64,000 nucleotides of DNA from Cristatella mucedo. Taxonomy: Eukaryota; Bryozoa; Phylactolaemata; Cristatellidae. Position numbers and translations under genes: made by a program. Below the pieces are notes generated by a model, which worked only from the letters and a program-made list of their open reading frames with translations, ran no database searches and was not told where the DNA came from. This document shows, one piece after another, positions 10,262-20,880 of this stretch. The stretch is from the NCBI GenBank assembly GCA_009760855.2, contig WPIO01000213.1, positions 102,001 through 166,000 of the forward strand, given 5' to 3'. Numbering within the stretch: the stretch's first letter is position 1; every line of letters starts with the position of its first letter.

Positions 10262-10763
10262 TTCCATTTAGCTAGGTACAAAGATCATCTGAAGTACCTC
10301 TGAAATATGGAGTACCTCAGGGCTCTGTGCTAGGTCCGGTCCTTTTCACCGTTTATACTCTCCCTCTTGCTGATGTGATTGCCAAGCACAGTCTAGGCTT
10401 TCACTTCTATGCGGATGACACTCAGTTGTACCTTTGCTTTGATCCCTCCCAGCCTTCGAGCACCTCAAATTCTCTTAACTCACAAGCTGCATGCATTGAT
10501 GACATCCGCACATGGATGGCAGCAAATTTTCTAAAACTAAACGATGATAAAACTAACTTACTAGTTATGGTCAAAGCCAGTATGATCCAGAGATTGGAAA
10601 GGCTGACACTCAAAAGTGGCTCTGCCAGCATATCTCCAGTTGAATCAGCTCGAAATCTAGGTGTCATATTCCAAAGCGACCTCTCGTTAGACGACCATAT
10701 CAGCTCCACAGTCAAATCTGCCTATTTTCAGCTTCATAACATTGCTAAAATTCTGTGGAACTG
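10262..10763 (+). mobile_element. LINE-A RT fragment (plus arm of an inverted pair)
   Basis: The open frame 10327-10764 carries the RT core: LGPVLFTVYTLPLADV, FHFYADDTQLYLCF with the catalytic YADD, and FLKLNDDKTNLL, up to the 'FQLHNIAKI' segment where it stops abruptly. It lacks both the 5' part and the 3' UTR. A second LINE-A piece in reverse orientation begins within a few bases and covers the same region. Confidence 0.85.
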
Positions 10764-11020
10764 AAATGGTCGTCTAACGAGAGGTCGCTTTGAAATATGA
10801 CACCTAGATTTCGAGCCAATTTTGAGACTCAGCCTTTCCAATCTCTGAATCACACTGGGTTTGCCCATAACTAGTAAGTTAGTTTTATCATCGTTTAGTT
10901 TTAGAAAATTTGCTGCCATCCATGTGCGGATGTCATCAATACATGCAGCAAGTGAGTTGAGAAAATTTGAGGTGCTCGAAGGCTGGGAGGGATCAAAGCA
11001 AAGGTACAACTGAGTGTCAT
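10764..11020 (-). mobile_element. LINE-A RT fragment (minus arm of an inverted pair)
   Basis: It reads on the minus strand from the 'YLCFDPSQPS' segment through 'FLKLNDDKTNLL' to the 'LDDHI' equivalent. It repeats bases 10430-10715 in inverted form, with a deletion of the 'ISPVESARN'-coding bases. It ends at 11020, close to the GCAAAGGTACAACTGAG position where several other LINE-A copies also break. Confidence 0.8.
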
Positions 11021-11029
11021 ATCTTTGCG

Positions 11030-11345
11030 GTTAGAATCATCAACTATGCCAAAACACAGACTTGTCTGGACTTCTGACAACAGCCAGTCTGCAACGTTGG
11101 TCCAATTCTGCTTTAGTTTCACTGGCTCTCTGTCAAGCATAAAATCGATTTCAAGACTGCAAGTGTGTCTTACATGCGGCTTCACATCCTTGCACCAGCC
11201 TACCTTTTCTAAGTTTGCTGCTCGTAAGTGGGCTCCCCCATTGATCCACTCGTCACCATCCGGTCGCATTAATGCCTCTGTCGCTGTATCTAAATCTTTT
11301 GGGCATCGAGCTTTCAGTTGGTATGGACACAAAGTGAAGAGTTGT
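11030..11345 (+). mobile_element. diverged LINE ORF C-terminus (third LINE lineage)
   Basis: The plus-strand frame has SFTGSLSSIKSISRLQVCLT, which corresponds to the 'HWLPVKxRIDFKxL' segment, and SKSFGHRAFSWYGHKV, which corresponds to 'LKSFGDRAFSSYAPKAW'. The order and spacing fit the C-terminal tail of CR1/L2-type ORF2, but the sequence is well diverged from both LINE-A and LINE-B. Confidence 0.5.
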
Positions 11346-11861
11346 CATCTTGAGAAGGTCATAAACTGCAATGGGATATCATCCTTGAGGGGTTAACTCA
11401 AGGCCAACTGATGCAGTATGCTTTCCCTTTGCCCTCTTGAACTAGTCTTGTTTTCTTTTCTTTCGGTAATGCTTTTTAATATACAGGTACATGATTTATT
11501 GCATGTTACATGCAATTGGTCTTTGAAATAGGTGACCGTTAGTATCATGCTTGCCTACGCATGCTAGCTACGGGGCTTGAATGTCACCCGATTCAAGAAT
11601 TAAAAACGGTGTCTTACTTGAAACCTTTTACGTGATTGTTGTAGCTCAGGTGTGTAAGTAACCTAATTTAGGTAATGGTCGATCAGTTCGTGAATCATGT
11701 GCTTGCCTGTATCGTGGTTTGCATGCAGAGCCACAACTCAACCTGTAAGACGTCCCTATTAATAGATTACATGACTCTTGTTGACACTCTTGAGCTATTC
11801 GCTTTGACGTTTTGACTTGACTACCATCAAGAATCTGCTCGACCGTTCATAATAGTAATAA
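11346..11861. other. no recognisable feature
   Basis: I see no open frame, repeat match or RNA structure that I can support here. Confidence 0.5.
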
Positions 11862-12112
11862 TAATAATAATGCACTTGGTAAAGCGCCCTCAGAGAACTC
11901 AATCTCTCTCTAGACGATTTACATTTGCTGCAAAGAGAAATGCAATTGAATGGTGAGTAATATCATGCTTGATAAACAAACAAAATGAATAACATAGTTA
12001 GGGGTGACATGCACAGGGTCAGCATGCAAATGTGGTTAGTTCATGATGCACGTCCGACAGACTTCTCCTTTTTATATTCTCGCATGCACGTGCAGCATTC
12101 CCCCAGTCACAA

Positions 12113-12151
<39 letters not shown>

Positions 12152-12490
12152 CACTTGATAAAGTGCCCTCAGAGAATTTAATCTCTCTCTAGGCGACGGT
12201 CCCATCGGAGCACTGAATCTCTTTCTAGGCACTTTACAGATGCTGTTTACAAAGCATTACCAAATGATTGTTGGTAATGTCCACAAGCAGCAGGCAAACG
12301 TAAGTGTGAGTGTAAGCAGGCATATGCACGCAAAAGACGCATCACAAAGACCCACCGCATGCTGTAATAAATAAGTGCATTTAATTTTATTTTTAACTAT
12401 CGTGTCACAGGACATCGTGACGAGCATCGGTAATTAGTTCCAGGCTTTGGGAGCATAGGAGCTGAAGGCACGGTCTCCAGCGGTTTTGAG
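11862..12490 (-). mobile_element. two LINE-A 3' ends in the same orientation
   Basis: The first copy, about 11862-12055, starts after (TAATAA)n with TGCACTTGGTAAAGCGCCCT and runs to GTCAGCATGCAAATGTGGTT. The second begins after a longer (TAA)n tract at 12114-12150 and carries the 3' hairpin sequence twice (AATCTCTCTCTAGGCG, then AATCTCTTTCTAGGCAC). It continues to the 'AWN'-equivalent TTCCAGGCTTTGGGAGCATA near 12440 and CACGGTCTCC at about 12470. Both are 5'-truncated and non-functional. Confidence 0.75.
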
Positions 12491-12560
12491 GTTAGTAATG
12501 TAATGTCATGTACCTCCGTCTGTAACTCCACAAAGTCATAACGACCATTATTATTAGTTG
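12490..12560 (-). mobile_element. LINE-B terminal tail fragment
   Basis: GTAATGTAATGTCATGTACC followed by TCCGTCTGTAACTCCACAAA matches the extreme 3' end of LINE-B at 28515-28565. Only the last 60-70 bases are present. Confidence 0.65.
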
Positions 12561-13399
12561 TGACTGGGGGAGTGCTGCAGGTGCACGCGGTAATATACGT
12601 TCCTTCGAACCAGCTTGAGTGTTCTGCCTGCTTCCGTGTACGTACTCAGTTGGAAGAGCATTATCTAATCTACACTCTCGCACTATGTTTCTCCTTATGC
12701 CCTGGCTGGTAAAGACACAGTGGCTTTTGCCATACACTCACCACCAAATCAATACGCTGCACCATGTCCAAGAGGTTGCTGAGTTTTAAAGGCCCCCAGC
12801 CGAGATACTTTGGAAATGTACAAAGTCATTCGATTCTGTTTGATCTGAGCATGCTTCATGCCTGCAGCAACGAGTTGGACGAGCCGGCTGCAGCACGACT
12901 TTAATCCAGGACAACAATAGATGGCTCTGAGTACAGTACCTAAAGACTTTCTGTGCCGTGATTTGGTACCAAGCAAACACATGTAAACAGCACTCGATCG
13001 ATAACCGAACGGTCGCAAGAATTCTCCCTGTCTATTTGTTTCCTGAACAGCTTAAACCAGAATGCTGAAGATAAAACTTGGATCGATTCAATAGATACCA
13101 ACCTGGTTTCGCCCAGGATAAACATGAGTCCTGACCTGTCGCATATGTAAAGACCTGGATACAGGTCAAGTTGTCTAAGGTCGCTGTAAAATAAGTAATA
13201 ATAACTAAAAGAGACATCGATAAGACAGCCGTTAAGTATTGAGATGTGACCTTGGAACGTAAACTGCCTTCCTGACTCAGCCTGCTAAATCTCGTGCGAA
13301 GGACCTATACTAAAAAAAGGACAGCTTAAGGTAGGAAATAGAGTTGCATGACACTGAGCTCCACCAGTCCTTCGTGATCTTAGTCAGAAGTAGGCCTGA
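12561..13399. other. unassigned
   Basis: The minus strand is partly open at 12749-13018 and in shorter overlapping frames. No motif, splice signal pair or repeat relationship could be recognised. Confidence 0.3.
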
Positions 13400-13660
13400 A
13401 GGGCTGCAGAAAATACAGCAGACAACAAGCCACATAGACCTTTGGTCCAACTTGCTGTACGGCCGGATGGGCTGCGACATTATTGGTCAGGCCTTCTGCA
13501 GGAGGGCTACCGGATGCTGCCAATCACCGAGAAAGAAGCTGCCGACCATATTGCACAAGTAGCTCAGCATCCAGCTGGTAAGCCGAAGTACTACCTCGTA
13601 CAGGTCGGACATATCCAAGGACCTGGTTCTGTATTCGTCCAAAAGTGGCTAGCACAATAA
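13400..13660 (+). CDS. hypothetical open frame, possible terminal exon
   Basis: The frame is open from 13400 to a stop at 13658-13660 (about 86 codons). The second half is protein-like, with mixed charged and aromatic residues: LRHYWSGLLQEGYRMLPITE, KEAADHIAQVAQHPAGKPKY and VQVGHIQGPGSVFVQKWLAQ. An AG at 13395, or the CTGCAG at 13403-13408, could be an acceptor, but neither has a good pyrimidine tract. No poly(A) signal follows closely; a LINE-A fragment begins about 25 bases after the stop. I do not recognise the family. It may be the 3' end of a host gene, a pseudogene, or part of an unclassified transposon ORF. Confidence 0.35.
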   Translation, partial: RAAENTADNKPHRPLVQLAVRPDGLRHYWSGLLQEGYRMLPITEKEAADHIAQVAQHPAGKPKYYLVQVGHIQGPGSVFVQKWLAQ

Positions 13661-13684
13661 TACTAATCATGAAATTAATAATAA

Positions 13685-13790
13685 TACTATATCCTTATCT
13701 ATACAAGCCCGAATTTTAGCAATGTTATGTAGCTGAAAGTAGGCAGATAATGGAGCTGATGTGGAAAAGGCCGACTTGATTGTGGAGCTA
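13685..13790 (-). mobile_element. LINE-A short internal fragment
   Basis: ATCCTTATCTATACAAGCCC and TTTTAGCAATGTTATG match the LINE-A 'HNIAKIRACLDKDT' coding region on the minus strand. Both flanks are missing. Confidence 0.65.
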
Positions 13791-13804
13791 ATGTGATTAC
13801 TGTA

Positions 13805-14215
13805 TGCATTTCTGGAATTAAGGGTATGTTTCTCAACTTGCAAATACCCGGGCAGCCAAATGCCTAATTTGCACCCAGCCTGGCACAGTTAATGTGCTTG
13901 CTGATTAAACAGCCTCTTTTGCCATATTGCTATGCATGCTTAAGCATCTGAGCCCAGCGTCCTGCCTTCGGTCGGTGTATGTCATGCACGAAACATCAGT
14001 ATAAGTAACAAGTCTTGATTAGGACCGTGTAGCTGCAGTTGTATTGCAAGTTAAGTCTTTTTAGTCTTGTCATTGTGCAGAGCCATATCCCAAACCATCA
14101 AACCACTTTGGTTATTAGCCTTGGATTTCGTTGCTTGGTAGATTATATTCCATATTACTTGTTGGGATCAGTGCAAGTCCAAGTATAGGGTGAGCATGGC
14201 CACTGGTAGGTATGT
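13805..14215 (+). repeat. module array, segment 2 (partial module)
   Basis: It aligns with module positions 8400-8780, with landmarks GGGCAGCCAAATGCCTAATTT, GCACCCAGCC, GCATCTGAGCCCAGCGTCC, CTTGATTAGGACCGTG and CCAAACCATCAAACC. Module start and end are both absent. Confidence 0.7.
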
Positions 14216-14319
14216 GGTGTTCAATTAGAGAAGTTAATTAAAAGTTCTTTATAGACGGTTCTTTGTGTTTCTTGACCACCTTGGACAATCTAGGTAAATC
14301 ACAGCTCCCGGATGAACAA

Positions 14320-14680
14320 TAAAAGAGCTGTTTCATTCCTGCCCTAGGGACTGCTGGTGATAGAAGCTTTAGCTCTGCAGGTCCTCAACTGTGGAACTTG
14401 CTTCCATGATTCTAATGCAACAACTACTTTCCTGCTTCCGACTATGGCACACTCTTTCCAGCCCTGCTGAGGTACTACTTTCGTGCTACTAACTACCTCA
14501 ACTGCTTGCTATGGTTCCCACTTTCTCTTTGTTGCATGAGATGAAGTCTGTTGGCTACCGAATGCATTCAGAAAGCTGCTTATGCTGTGAGTGAGCTATA
14601 TAAAGCACTCCTGCACAATATCTACATAGTCTTTGCCTTTGTGGAGTTACAAATGGAGACACATTCCAATACATTAAAAA
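14320..14680 (+). mobile_element. LINE-B 3' end
   Basis: It carries the end of the LINE-B ORF ('SPGLWNLLP'-like, about 14380-14410), then the 3' UTR blocks TTCCCACTTTCTCTTTGTTG, GGCTACCGAATGC and CTTTGTGGAGTTACAAATGG. It ends near ACATTCCAATACATT, the LINE-B ACATT-type tail. Confidence 0.75.
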
Positions 14681-15115
14681 GTTGTTGAGTGCTCAGTACT
14701 GGTTAGCTGCAGGTAGGAACGGTGAAGCACCTGTGCCTGTCTCGATTACCATCTCCTGCTACTAACTTATGTGAAGTGTGAGTTTATGCATCTAGCTAAA
14801 GATCAAACCACTCTGAGCACTCGAACATAAGCGCACTCAACATGAGGCAGCCGTTAGTGGTAACCCGAACTTTCTGTCGTCAGTGGCTCAAGAACGCTGA
14901 GCTCCGACTGGCTAGAATCGTTGCTAGCACATAGTAGCTTGAACACTGGCCTTCAAGTATCTAGCCAAGGTCAAGAGGGGGCCCTCCAGCCTAGTACTAG
15001 ATTGAGGCTCGACACTGTTATAGCCTGCCAGCCTGCACTCTTACGTGACGATCTCAAAAGTTATATTAGTAGACGTAGAACAACTACATAATTGGCCAAA
15101 CCGAGTTCTCACTTA
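14681..15115. other. no recognisable feature
   Basis: Neither strand shows a supportable open frame, and the stretch does not match the repeats defined elsewhere in this window. Confidence 0.45.
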
Positions 15116-15480
15116 GTACTGCATCTGAGCTGCTCCTATCAGTGCAAGTAGCTTTAGTGAAGGGAATTTCCCTTCTCATTCATCACCCTTTGTTTGCCAG
15201 CAAGGGGAATACCCTGCTGAGTCACTGATAGCCTTATATGGCCAGGTGCACTGCAGCTAACTCCCCCATAAAAGTCAGGTGTCCACTTAGGCAGTCACAT
15301 TTCAAGCTCTGCTGCCTAGCTTCACTATTTATCGTGAAGGTGTATACGTTGGTAGTCTCTCGACACTGCTTGTCCGATTGAATCACTATGTCTGCCGAAA
15401 AAGGTAGGTTAGCTCTCACCTATGCCCTGCCAGCCGAACCCTTACTTTGCACCCATTAGGACACAGCTATTGCCACTAAT

Positions 15481-15608
15481 GCCGAGCTGGTTTGGCCTGT
15501 TGGTTAAGGTGGTCGACTTGACCTAGGTCTGTCCGAGGTCGTGGGCTCAAGCACCGAGGCACATGTGAGCCTGAACAGAGATGAAGTTCTCTTGCTATGC
15601 ACATACGC
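15481..15608 (+). mobile_element. SINE-2 inside a module
   Basis: It begins with GCCGAGCTGGTTTGGCCTG, has the B-box-like GGTCGTGGGCTCAAGCACC, and the tail GAACAGAGATGAAGTTCTC. It lies at exactly the same module position as the copy at 24372, so it was inherited by duplication and not inserted independently. Confidence 0.75.
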
Positions 15609-16714
15609 TGTCATTTCATCGTTAGCGTTAAGCCTCGGAGCTCAACGTCCTGTATTCGGTCAGAGTCTGCCCTTCTCGATACATCCATACTAGCAACCAG
15701 TCCAGAGTAAGACCACGCTGAAGCACATTCTTGTAACACAAGTGTTTTTAGCCACTTCATTGGGCAGAGCCTTATACTGAACCGGTTGGACCACTCAGGT
15801 TTTAAGCCCAGGATCTTGTGCTTTGGTATCTTGTATTCCATTTTTGTATTTACATTAGTAAACAACCAACTATATGATGATAGATACTGAGCTGTATCCC
15901 TAATTAGCCAGCCCTGTCTTCGACTATAGCTATAGGCTTGCTCGAAAGTAGAGGTTCCTATGCAGGACTCGTTTAGGCCGACAATTGTCTGAATTGTCCC
16001 AGTTTGTAAAATACCCTGTGTTGGGAGCCACGAGAGCTAAAGCTCGGTCGTGCTGCTTAGCCTTATCCTTGGTCAGGACAAAATGCTACTGAATCTATAG
16101 GCCATCCAGACAGTTGCTAGAGCAACAGGTGAGACAAACCTTTCAAAATGTAAATCTAAAAGCCAGGCAGTAGTGTTCTGGCTTTCTTCAAAGCAAAGAT
16201 GTAAGCAAGGCAACTTAACACTACGACATATTTTGATGGCCATACAAAAGGCTAGGACAGTTGAATTGCTTCACTGTGGCTGCAGCTGCTAAAGCAGCAT
16301 GTGAGCCAGACCTTTGACCCAAGCCAGTTTGTATCTACTACTGATATAAACCAGCCAGTTGATATCTAGTACTCAGCCAAAATAAAGGCTGCTGCCATAA
16401 CACCTTATGCCTACTATGCCGTTTGACTTCAGTGGTAATGGATACATTTTAAAAATTGTATGTGAATAACATTTAGATTCCGGATCTAGTAGGGATATAA
16501 GTACTTTGATAAAAAGTAGACACTAGATTCTCAATTCGTACTGGTTCTGAGCCAGTCTTAGCACTGTAGGCTTGCAGTTATATGGGGAATTTCCCTCCTT
16601 CCATTACAGTATGCTTGGCCATCTAGGGAAATACCCTGCTGCAGGCACAATTGCAATTGCATGCAGTTGCTCATATTCCGGTCCTAATAGTGGTAGACGT
16701 TCTTCAAAATGAAA

Positions 16715-16870
16715 GGCCTAATTGCAATGGCAGCTAGACCAGTAAACAGTGTGCTCTAAACAGGAGATAGCATGTCGCCAATGCACGGGCCTATTTAGAT
16801 GTAGTATCCTTGTCTAAACAAGCCGGAATTCTTGAATAATATGTCGGTTGAAGTAGGAGAATTGTCTTCG
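16715..16870 (-). mobile_element. LINE-A short internal fragment at the module end
   Basis: GCAGCTAGACCAGTAAACAG and GTATCCTTGTCTAAACAAGC match the LINE-A segment that encodes the 'LVHAFVTSRLDFCNSLLTGL' region on the minus strand. The copy at 25730-25885 is its duplicate. Confidence 0.55.
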
Positions 16871-16884
16871 GTCAGCCGTGATGG

Positions 16885-17490
16885 CACAACGGCACCATGG
16901 TCAGTACGGCATTTGAGAGGCTACTGGTACTTTTGCTTCTGTAGTTTCACAGCAGACCTGCCGAACGTCTCTTGGCCCTAGCTGTTTCACTTTAAAGCAG
17001 GTAATCAAATCGTGTGGCATTACCTTGCCGAGAGGGCTAAAAGCTGATGCAAATGTAAAGTGCTTAGAAAGAGAGAACGAACACCCCGAGGATGCTAAAT
17101 CAGATGTATTAATATTTTATTGGCCGTCGTACTTCTGACGATCGAAAAGCTAACCCCACCAGCTTAGTTAGATCGTTTACAAATCCGAGCACTCTATGAC
17201 GGCCTTACTAAGAGCTCTAATGTTTTCTTTTTGTTTCCTCAAATGAAGTAATATGGCTACTGTATTTATGACTGAAAGCCGATTAGGCATTGAGAGCTCT
17301 ACAGAAAACCGTCCAGTGTAACAGGTGCATAGTTTTTGTTTCTTCATGGGCTTACAGATGGAGATGCATATGCTATTCATTCTATGAATTGTAAACTTGT
17401 TTTAAGCCTACCGGGATCACAGTGTGCCTTTTTAGACGATCAAAGCTTTCAGCAGCAGCAGCAGGTTGAGTAGCCAGCTGTGAACTTTAA
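16885..17490 (+). other. mostly unassigned; short LINE-A tail at about 17035-17120
   Basis: GCAAATGTAAAGTGCTTAGA with AAGAGAGAACGAAC and a weakened hairpin is a diverged LINE-A 3' end on the plus strand. The rest of the stretch shows no supportable feature. Confidence 0.5.
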
Positions 17491-17497
17491 TAATGAT

Positions 17498-17935
17498 AAA
17501 ATAATAATAATGCACTTGATCAAGCGCCCTCAGAGAACTCAATCTCTTCATAAGTGCTTTACATTTGATGCAAAGGGAAATGCGATTGAATCATGGGTAA
17601 TATCATGTTTGATAAACAACATGAATAACAGGTTTAGGGGTGACATGCACAGGATCAGCATGCAAATGTGGTTAGTGGCATCATGCACAGTGTCAGCACA
17701 CATAAGCACATGAAAAACGAATCACAGGGACCCACTACTGGGACCCACTAAATGCTGTCCTGAATAGGTGTGTTTTTAAGTTCTTTTTAAATGTGGTCAA
17801 GTCAGAGGATGCTGCGACGCAAGTCTGGAGGGAGTTCCAGGCTTCGGGTGCATACGAACCAAATGCATGGTCTCCAAAGGATTTGAGGTTTGTACAAGGT
17901 AGTGGTAAACTTTTAGGATGATGGGCCAAGTAGCA
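17498..17935 (-). mobile_element. LINE-A 3' end with ORF C-terminus
   Basis: A minus-strand frame (17929-17735) encodes LKSFGDHAFGSYAPEAWNSL and the closing 'FRTAFSGSQ' segment of LINE-A ORF2. The 3' UTR and a (TAA)n start follow, near 17498. A short duplication, GGGACCCACTA, is visible at about 17730-17755. The copy is cut at 17935. Confidence 0.8.
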
Positions 17936-18074
17936 TATCCTTGGAGCTGCTCGACACAGCTTTTCGGATTTTCACGGTTTGGATGAACCAACTCACACAT
18001 TTGCTCACTCTAGCGCCCTGCCAGCCGAACACTTACTTTGCAGCTAGTGCGGCAACGATGAATGGATTGTCACG

Positions 18075-18535
18075 GCTTGGCTCCTTCATACCAAGCTGAA
18101 CTGCTGCACCAGTTTCAGCCTCTTCGCGTCCACAGGTCCTGTATGGACAACAAATGAGCTGTTCCATTCCTCTGCCCTAAGACCGTTGGCGACTGAAGCT
18201 TTAGCTCTGCAGGTCCAAGACTGTGGAACTTGCTTCCACGATGCTTACACAGCAACAACTAGTCTCCTGCTGCCGTCAATGGCTCATCCTTTTCAGCGGT
18301 CCTGAGCTGCTACTTCCATGCTACTCACTACCTCAACTGGTCTCCTGATTCAGCTATGCTTCCCACTTTCTCTTTGTTGCGTGAGATGAAGTCCGTTGGC
18401 TACCGAATGCGTACCAAAAGCCGCTTAGGCTGTGACTTCGCTATACAAAACTCTCCTGCGTAACACCCTTATAGTGTTTATGGCTTTGTGGAGTCACAGG
18501 CAGAGATCAATCACATCACTTTAACGTGGTAAAGT
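18075..18535 (+). mobile_element. LINE-B 3' part
   Basis: The plus strand runs from the segment encoding 'LLHQFQPLR' (GCACCAGTTTCAGCCTCTTC) through the 'LWNLLP' region and the 3' UTR blocks (CACTTTCTCTTTGTTGCGTG, GGCTACCGAATGCG, TTTGTGGAGTCACAGGCAGA). It ends near 18530. The frame is broken. Confidence 0.75.
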
Positions 18536-18539
18536 TACT

Positions 18540-20880
18540 GCGCCCATTACTATTTGTAAGGCTCTGAGGCAAATGTCCCACATTCAGTCAGTGTATGTTC
18601 TGGCGATGAATTTGTGCATGCAGCTATTCTTGATTAGGACCATGTACCAGCAGGTTTCATTGCAGCACTAGTCATTTTAACCGAGCCATTACACAGTTAT
18701 ACTGTTTGGAGAATTGAATCTGTTAGGTTTTTGGGGAATTTTCTTTTGGCTGTAGTACCTTCGAACTAAATTAGGGGGTTATAAATCCAACTATATGACG
18801 GCCAGACTACAGGGAAACTGATCAGCTGAAGGAAGTCGTCTAATTCAGCTAGTGGCTTGCAGGAAAGTATGCTTGATAAGGCAGGGATTCTTTTAAGCGA
18901 AAGCCATCGGTTATTTAAAGGACCAGCTTTCCAAAGTCATTATAGAATAAACAGCCAAGCTTTGGGATTTGCATAAGTTTCAGCTTGGCCGTGTTGCCCA
19001 GTCTGTATATAGCTCTGGCTAGATGGCTGCAAAATCTGAAGTTCATCCAGGCTGTGTAATCCATGCTTTCTGGACAAAAATGTGTGAGCTAGGCAATTTG
19101 ACAGGGAGGCGATTTTCTGTCTGAAAAACAAATAGGGTAGTTGAATTTTCTTTTATTATAGCTGCAGCTACTAAATCAATTCGTGAATTAGACATTTCAC
19201 TCGAGCCACTTCGAAGATATCCATGAATCCTTAGACAAAAGTGCTACCGCCACACCTGCTTATGCTCATTTGCCCGAGTGAGTTCACTGGTGGATTGACA
19301 AAAAGTGCTCAACATTTGTTTCTGCATGTGCTTGATGACTTATATGTGTCATTTTAGATTTGGGTTATATTATTAAACGATAAAAAGACTACATAAATAG
19401 CTGGACACGGGCATATGTCGGTGACCCGGTTAGATTGCATACGTTGGTGCTGCGATTAGATTGCATATAATGGTGCTGCTGTGAGATTGCACATGTCGGT
19501 GCTCAATTCATACTGTGTCTGACCTGCTATTAGCAGTGCATGCAACTTCAACGGAGGGAATTTCCCTGCACGAGTCCCTTTCATGTGGTTGTTCAGTAGC
19601 TAAATATTCCTAAAGGAAACGCAGCCACCTAACAAATCACAATCCAAGTTCTGCTGCGTAGTCTTTCTCTTATTGTGAAAGTATATATCTTGTTGGCCTA
19701 TCGACACAGCTTGTCTGATCGAATCAGTATATCTGCAGGAAATGGAAAGTTAGCTCACTCCCATGGTGTACCAGCCGAATGCTTACTTTTCACCCATTGG
19801 GAGAGAGTTACTGCTACTATGCTAGTGTTAGGCATCTGAGCTCAACGTCGTGCATTCGGTCAGAGTTTGTCATTCTCGATACAAGTATGCTAGTAACTAA
19901 TCTTTTACTAATGTGCAGCACGTGCTCTTGTAACCCAAGTCTTGTCTGCCTCATTGTTGTGCGGAGCTTTATAATATGTCGGTTTTAAGCCCAGGCTTTT
20001 GTGGCTTGGTAGCTACTATCTCATTTTGGATATTTATTTCAGTAAACGTCCAAGTATTCAGTAAACATCCAAGACACGAGTCTTAAAAGCTCGGTCGTGC
20101 TGCTTAGCCCTATACTTGGTCGGATGTAGGTGTGCTGATTGTAAAGGCAATCCACACAGTATAGTTCTTGCTGTCTTGAAAGCAGAGAGGTCAGCTGTGC
20201 AATTTGATAGTTACGCAGATTTCACCGGCCTAAGCAAAAATAGGCCAGTTGAATTGGTTCACTGTGGCTGCAGCAGCTAAAGCAACAATTTAGCCAGACC
20301 TTTTAAACTTTAAATTTTAAAGCCATCTAGGCAGTGTTGCTGTCGCTTCCCTCAAAGCAAGCATGTAAGCAAGGCAAATATACAGTACGACATATTTCGA
20401 TGACCATAAGCAAGGCTAGGACTGTTGAATTGGTTCACCGTGGCTGCAGCTGCTAAAGCAGCATGTGAGCCAGACCTTTGACCTATTTAGACAATAGCTA
20501 TTACTCGACTACACTAGCAAAAAATGCTGCTGCACGGTAGCGTATGCCAGTTAGACAGTAGAAAATTGGATGCACTTGCTTAGATTCGGGATTCACATTG
20601 AATGAAGTACTTTAAAATAATGAATTGACACACTAGATATTAATTTTGTACTGCTTCTAAGCCAGTCTTAGCAGCATTGGTCGAATATTTGAGATAATTG
20701 TAATCCTGAATGGTGGGTTTACCTGCTGGGGAAATACCCTGCTGAGCGATGCCTAATGCCTTATATCAGTGGTGTCCTGCAACCATCTTCATCCAGAGAG
20801 ACACGTTCACATAGCGAATGACATTTTTCCCAACCACTCAACAAAGTTTTTCAGATTGTCATAGTATGGCCGAAAAAAAA
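18540..20880 (+). repeat. module array, segment 4
   Basis: Bases 18540-19500 match the second half of a module. A start occurs at 19509 (diverged: CATACTGTGTCTGACCTGCT) and another at 20648 (GTACTGCTTCTAAGCCAGTC), giving a full module of about 1139 bases with no SINE. The sub-repeat with AAAGCAxxxAxGTxAGC and GGCTGCAGCxGCTAAAGCA occurs twice (about 20180-20290 and 20350-20470). The array is cut by the AT-rich polymerase remnant after 20880. Confidence 0.7.

Larger units (their letters stand above)
15116..16880 (+). repeat. module array, segment 3 (one full module plus the start of the next)
   Basis: Module starts occur at 15116 and, more diverged (GTACTGGTTCTGAGCCAGTC), at 16538. The internal order is the same as in segment 1. 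It contains SINE-2 at 15481-15608. The whole stretch is closely similar to 24004-25885, including the SINE-2 and the terminal LINE-A fragment, so the two are products of a later duplication. Relative to that copy it lacks about 125 bases of an internal sub-repeat near 16110. Confidence 0.75.

Noticed and set aside
12749-13125. Minus-strand open frames as host exons
   Set aside because: Several short overlapping frames with no splice pair, no motif and no consistent reading.
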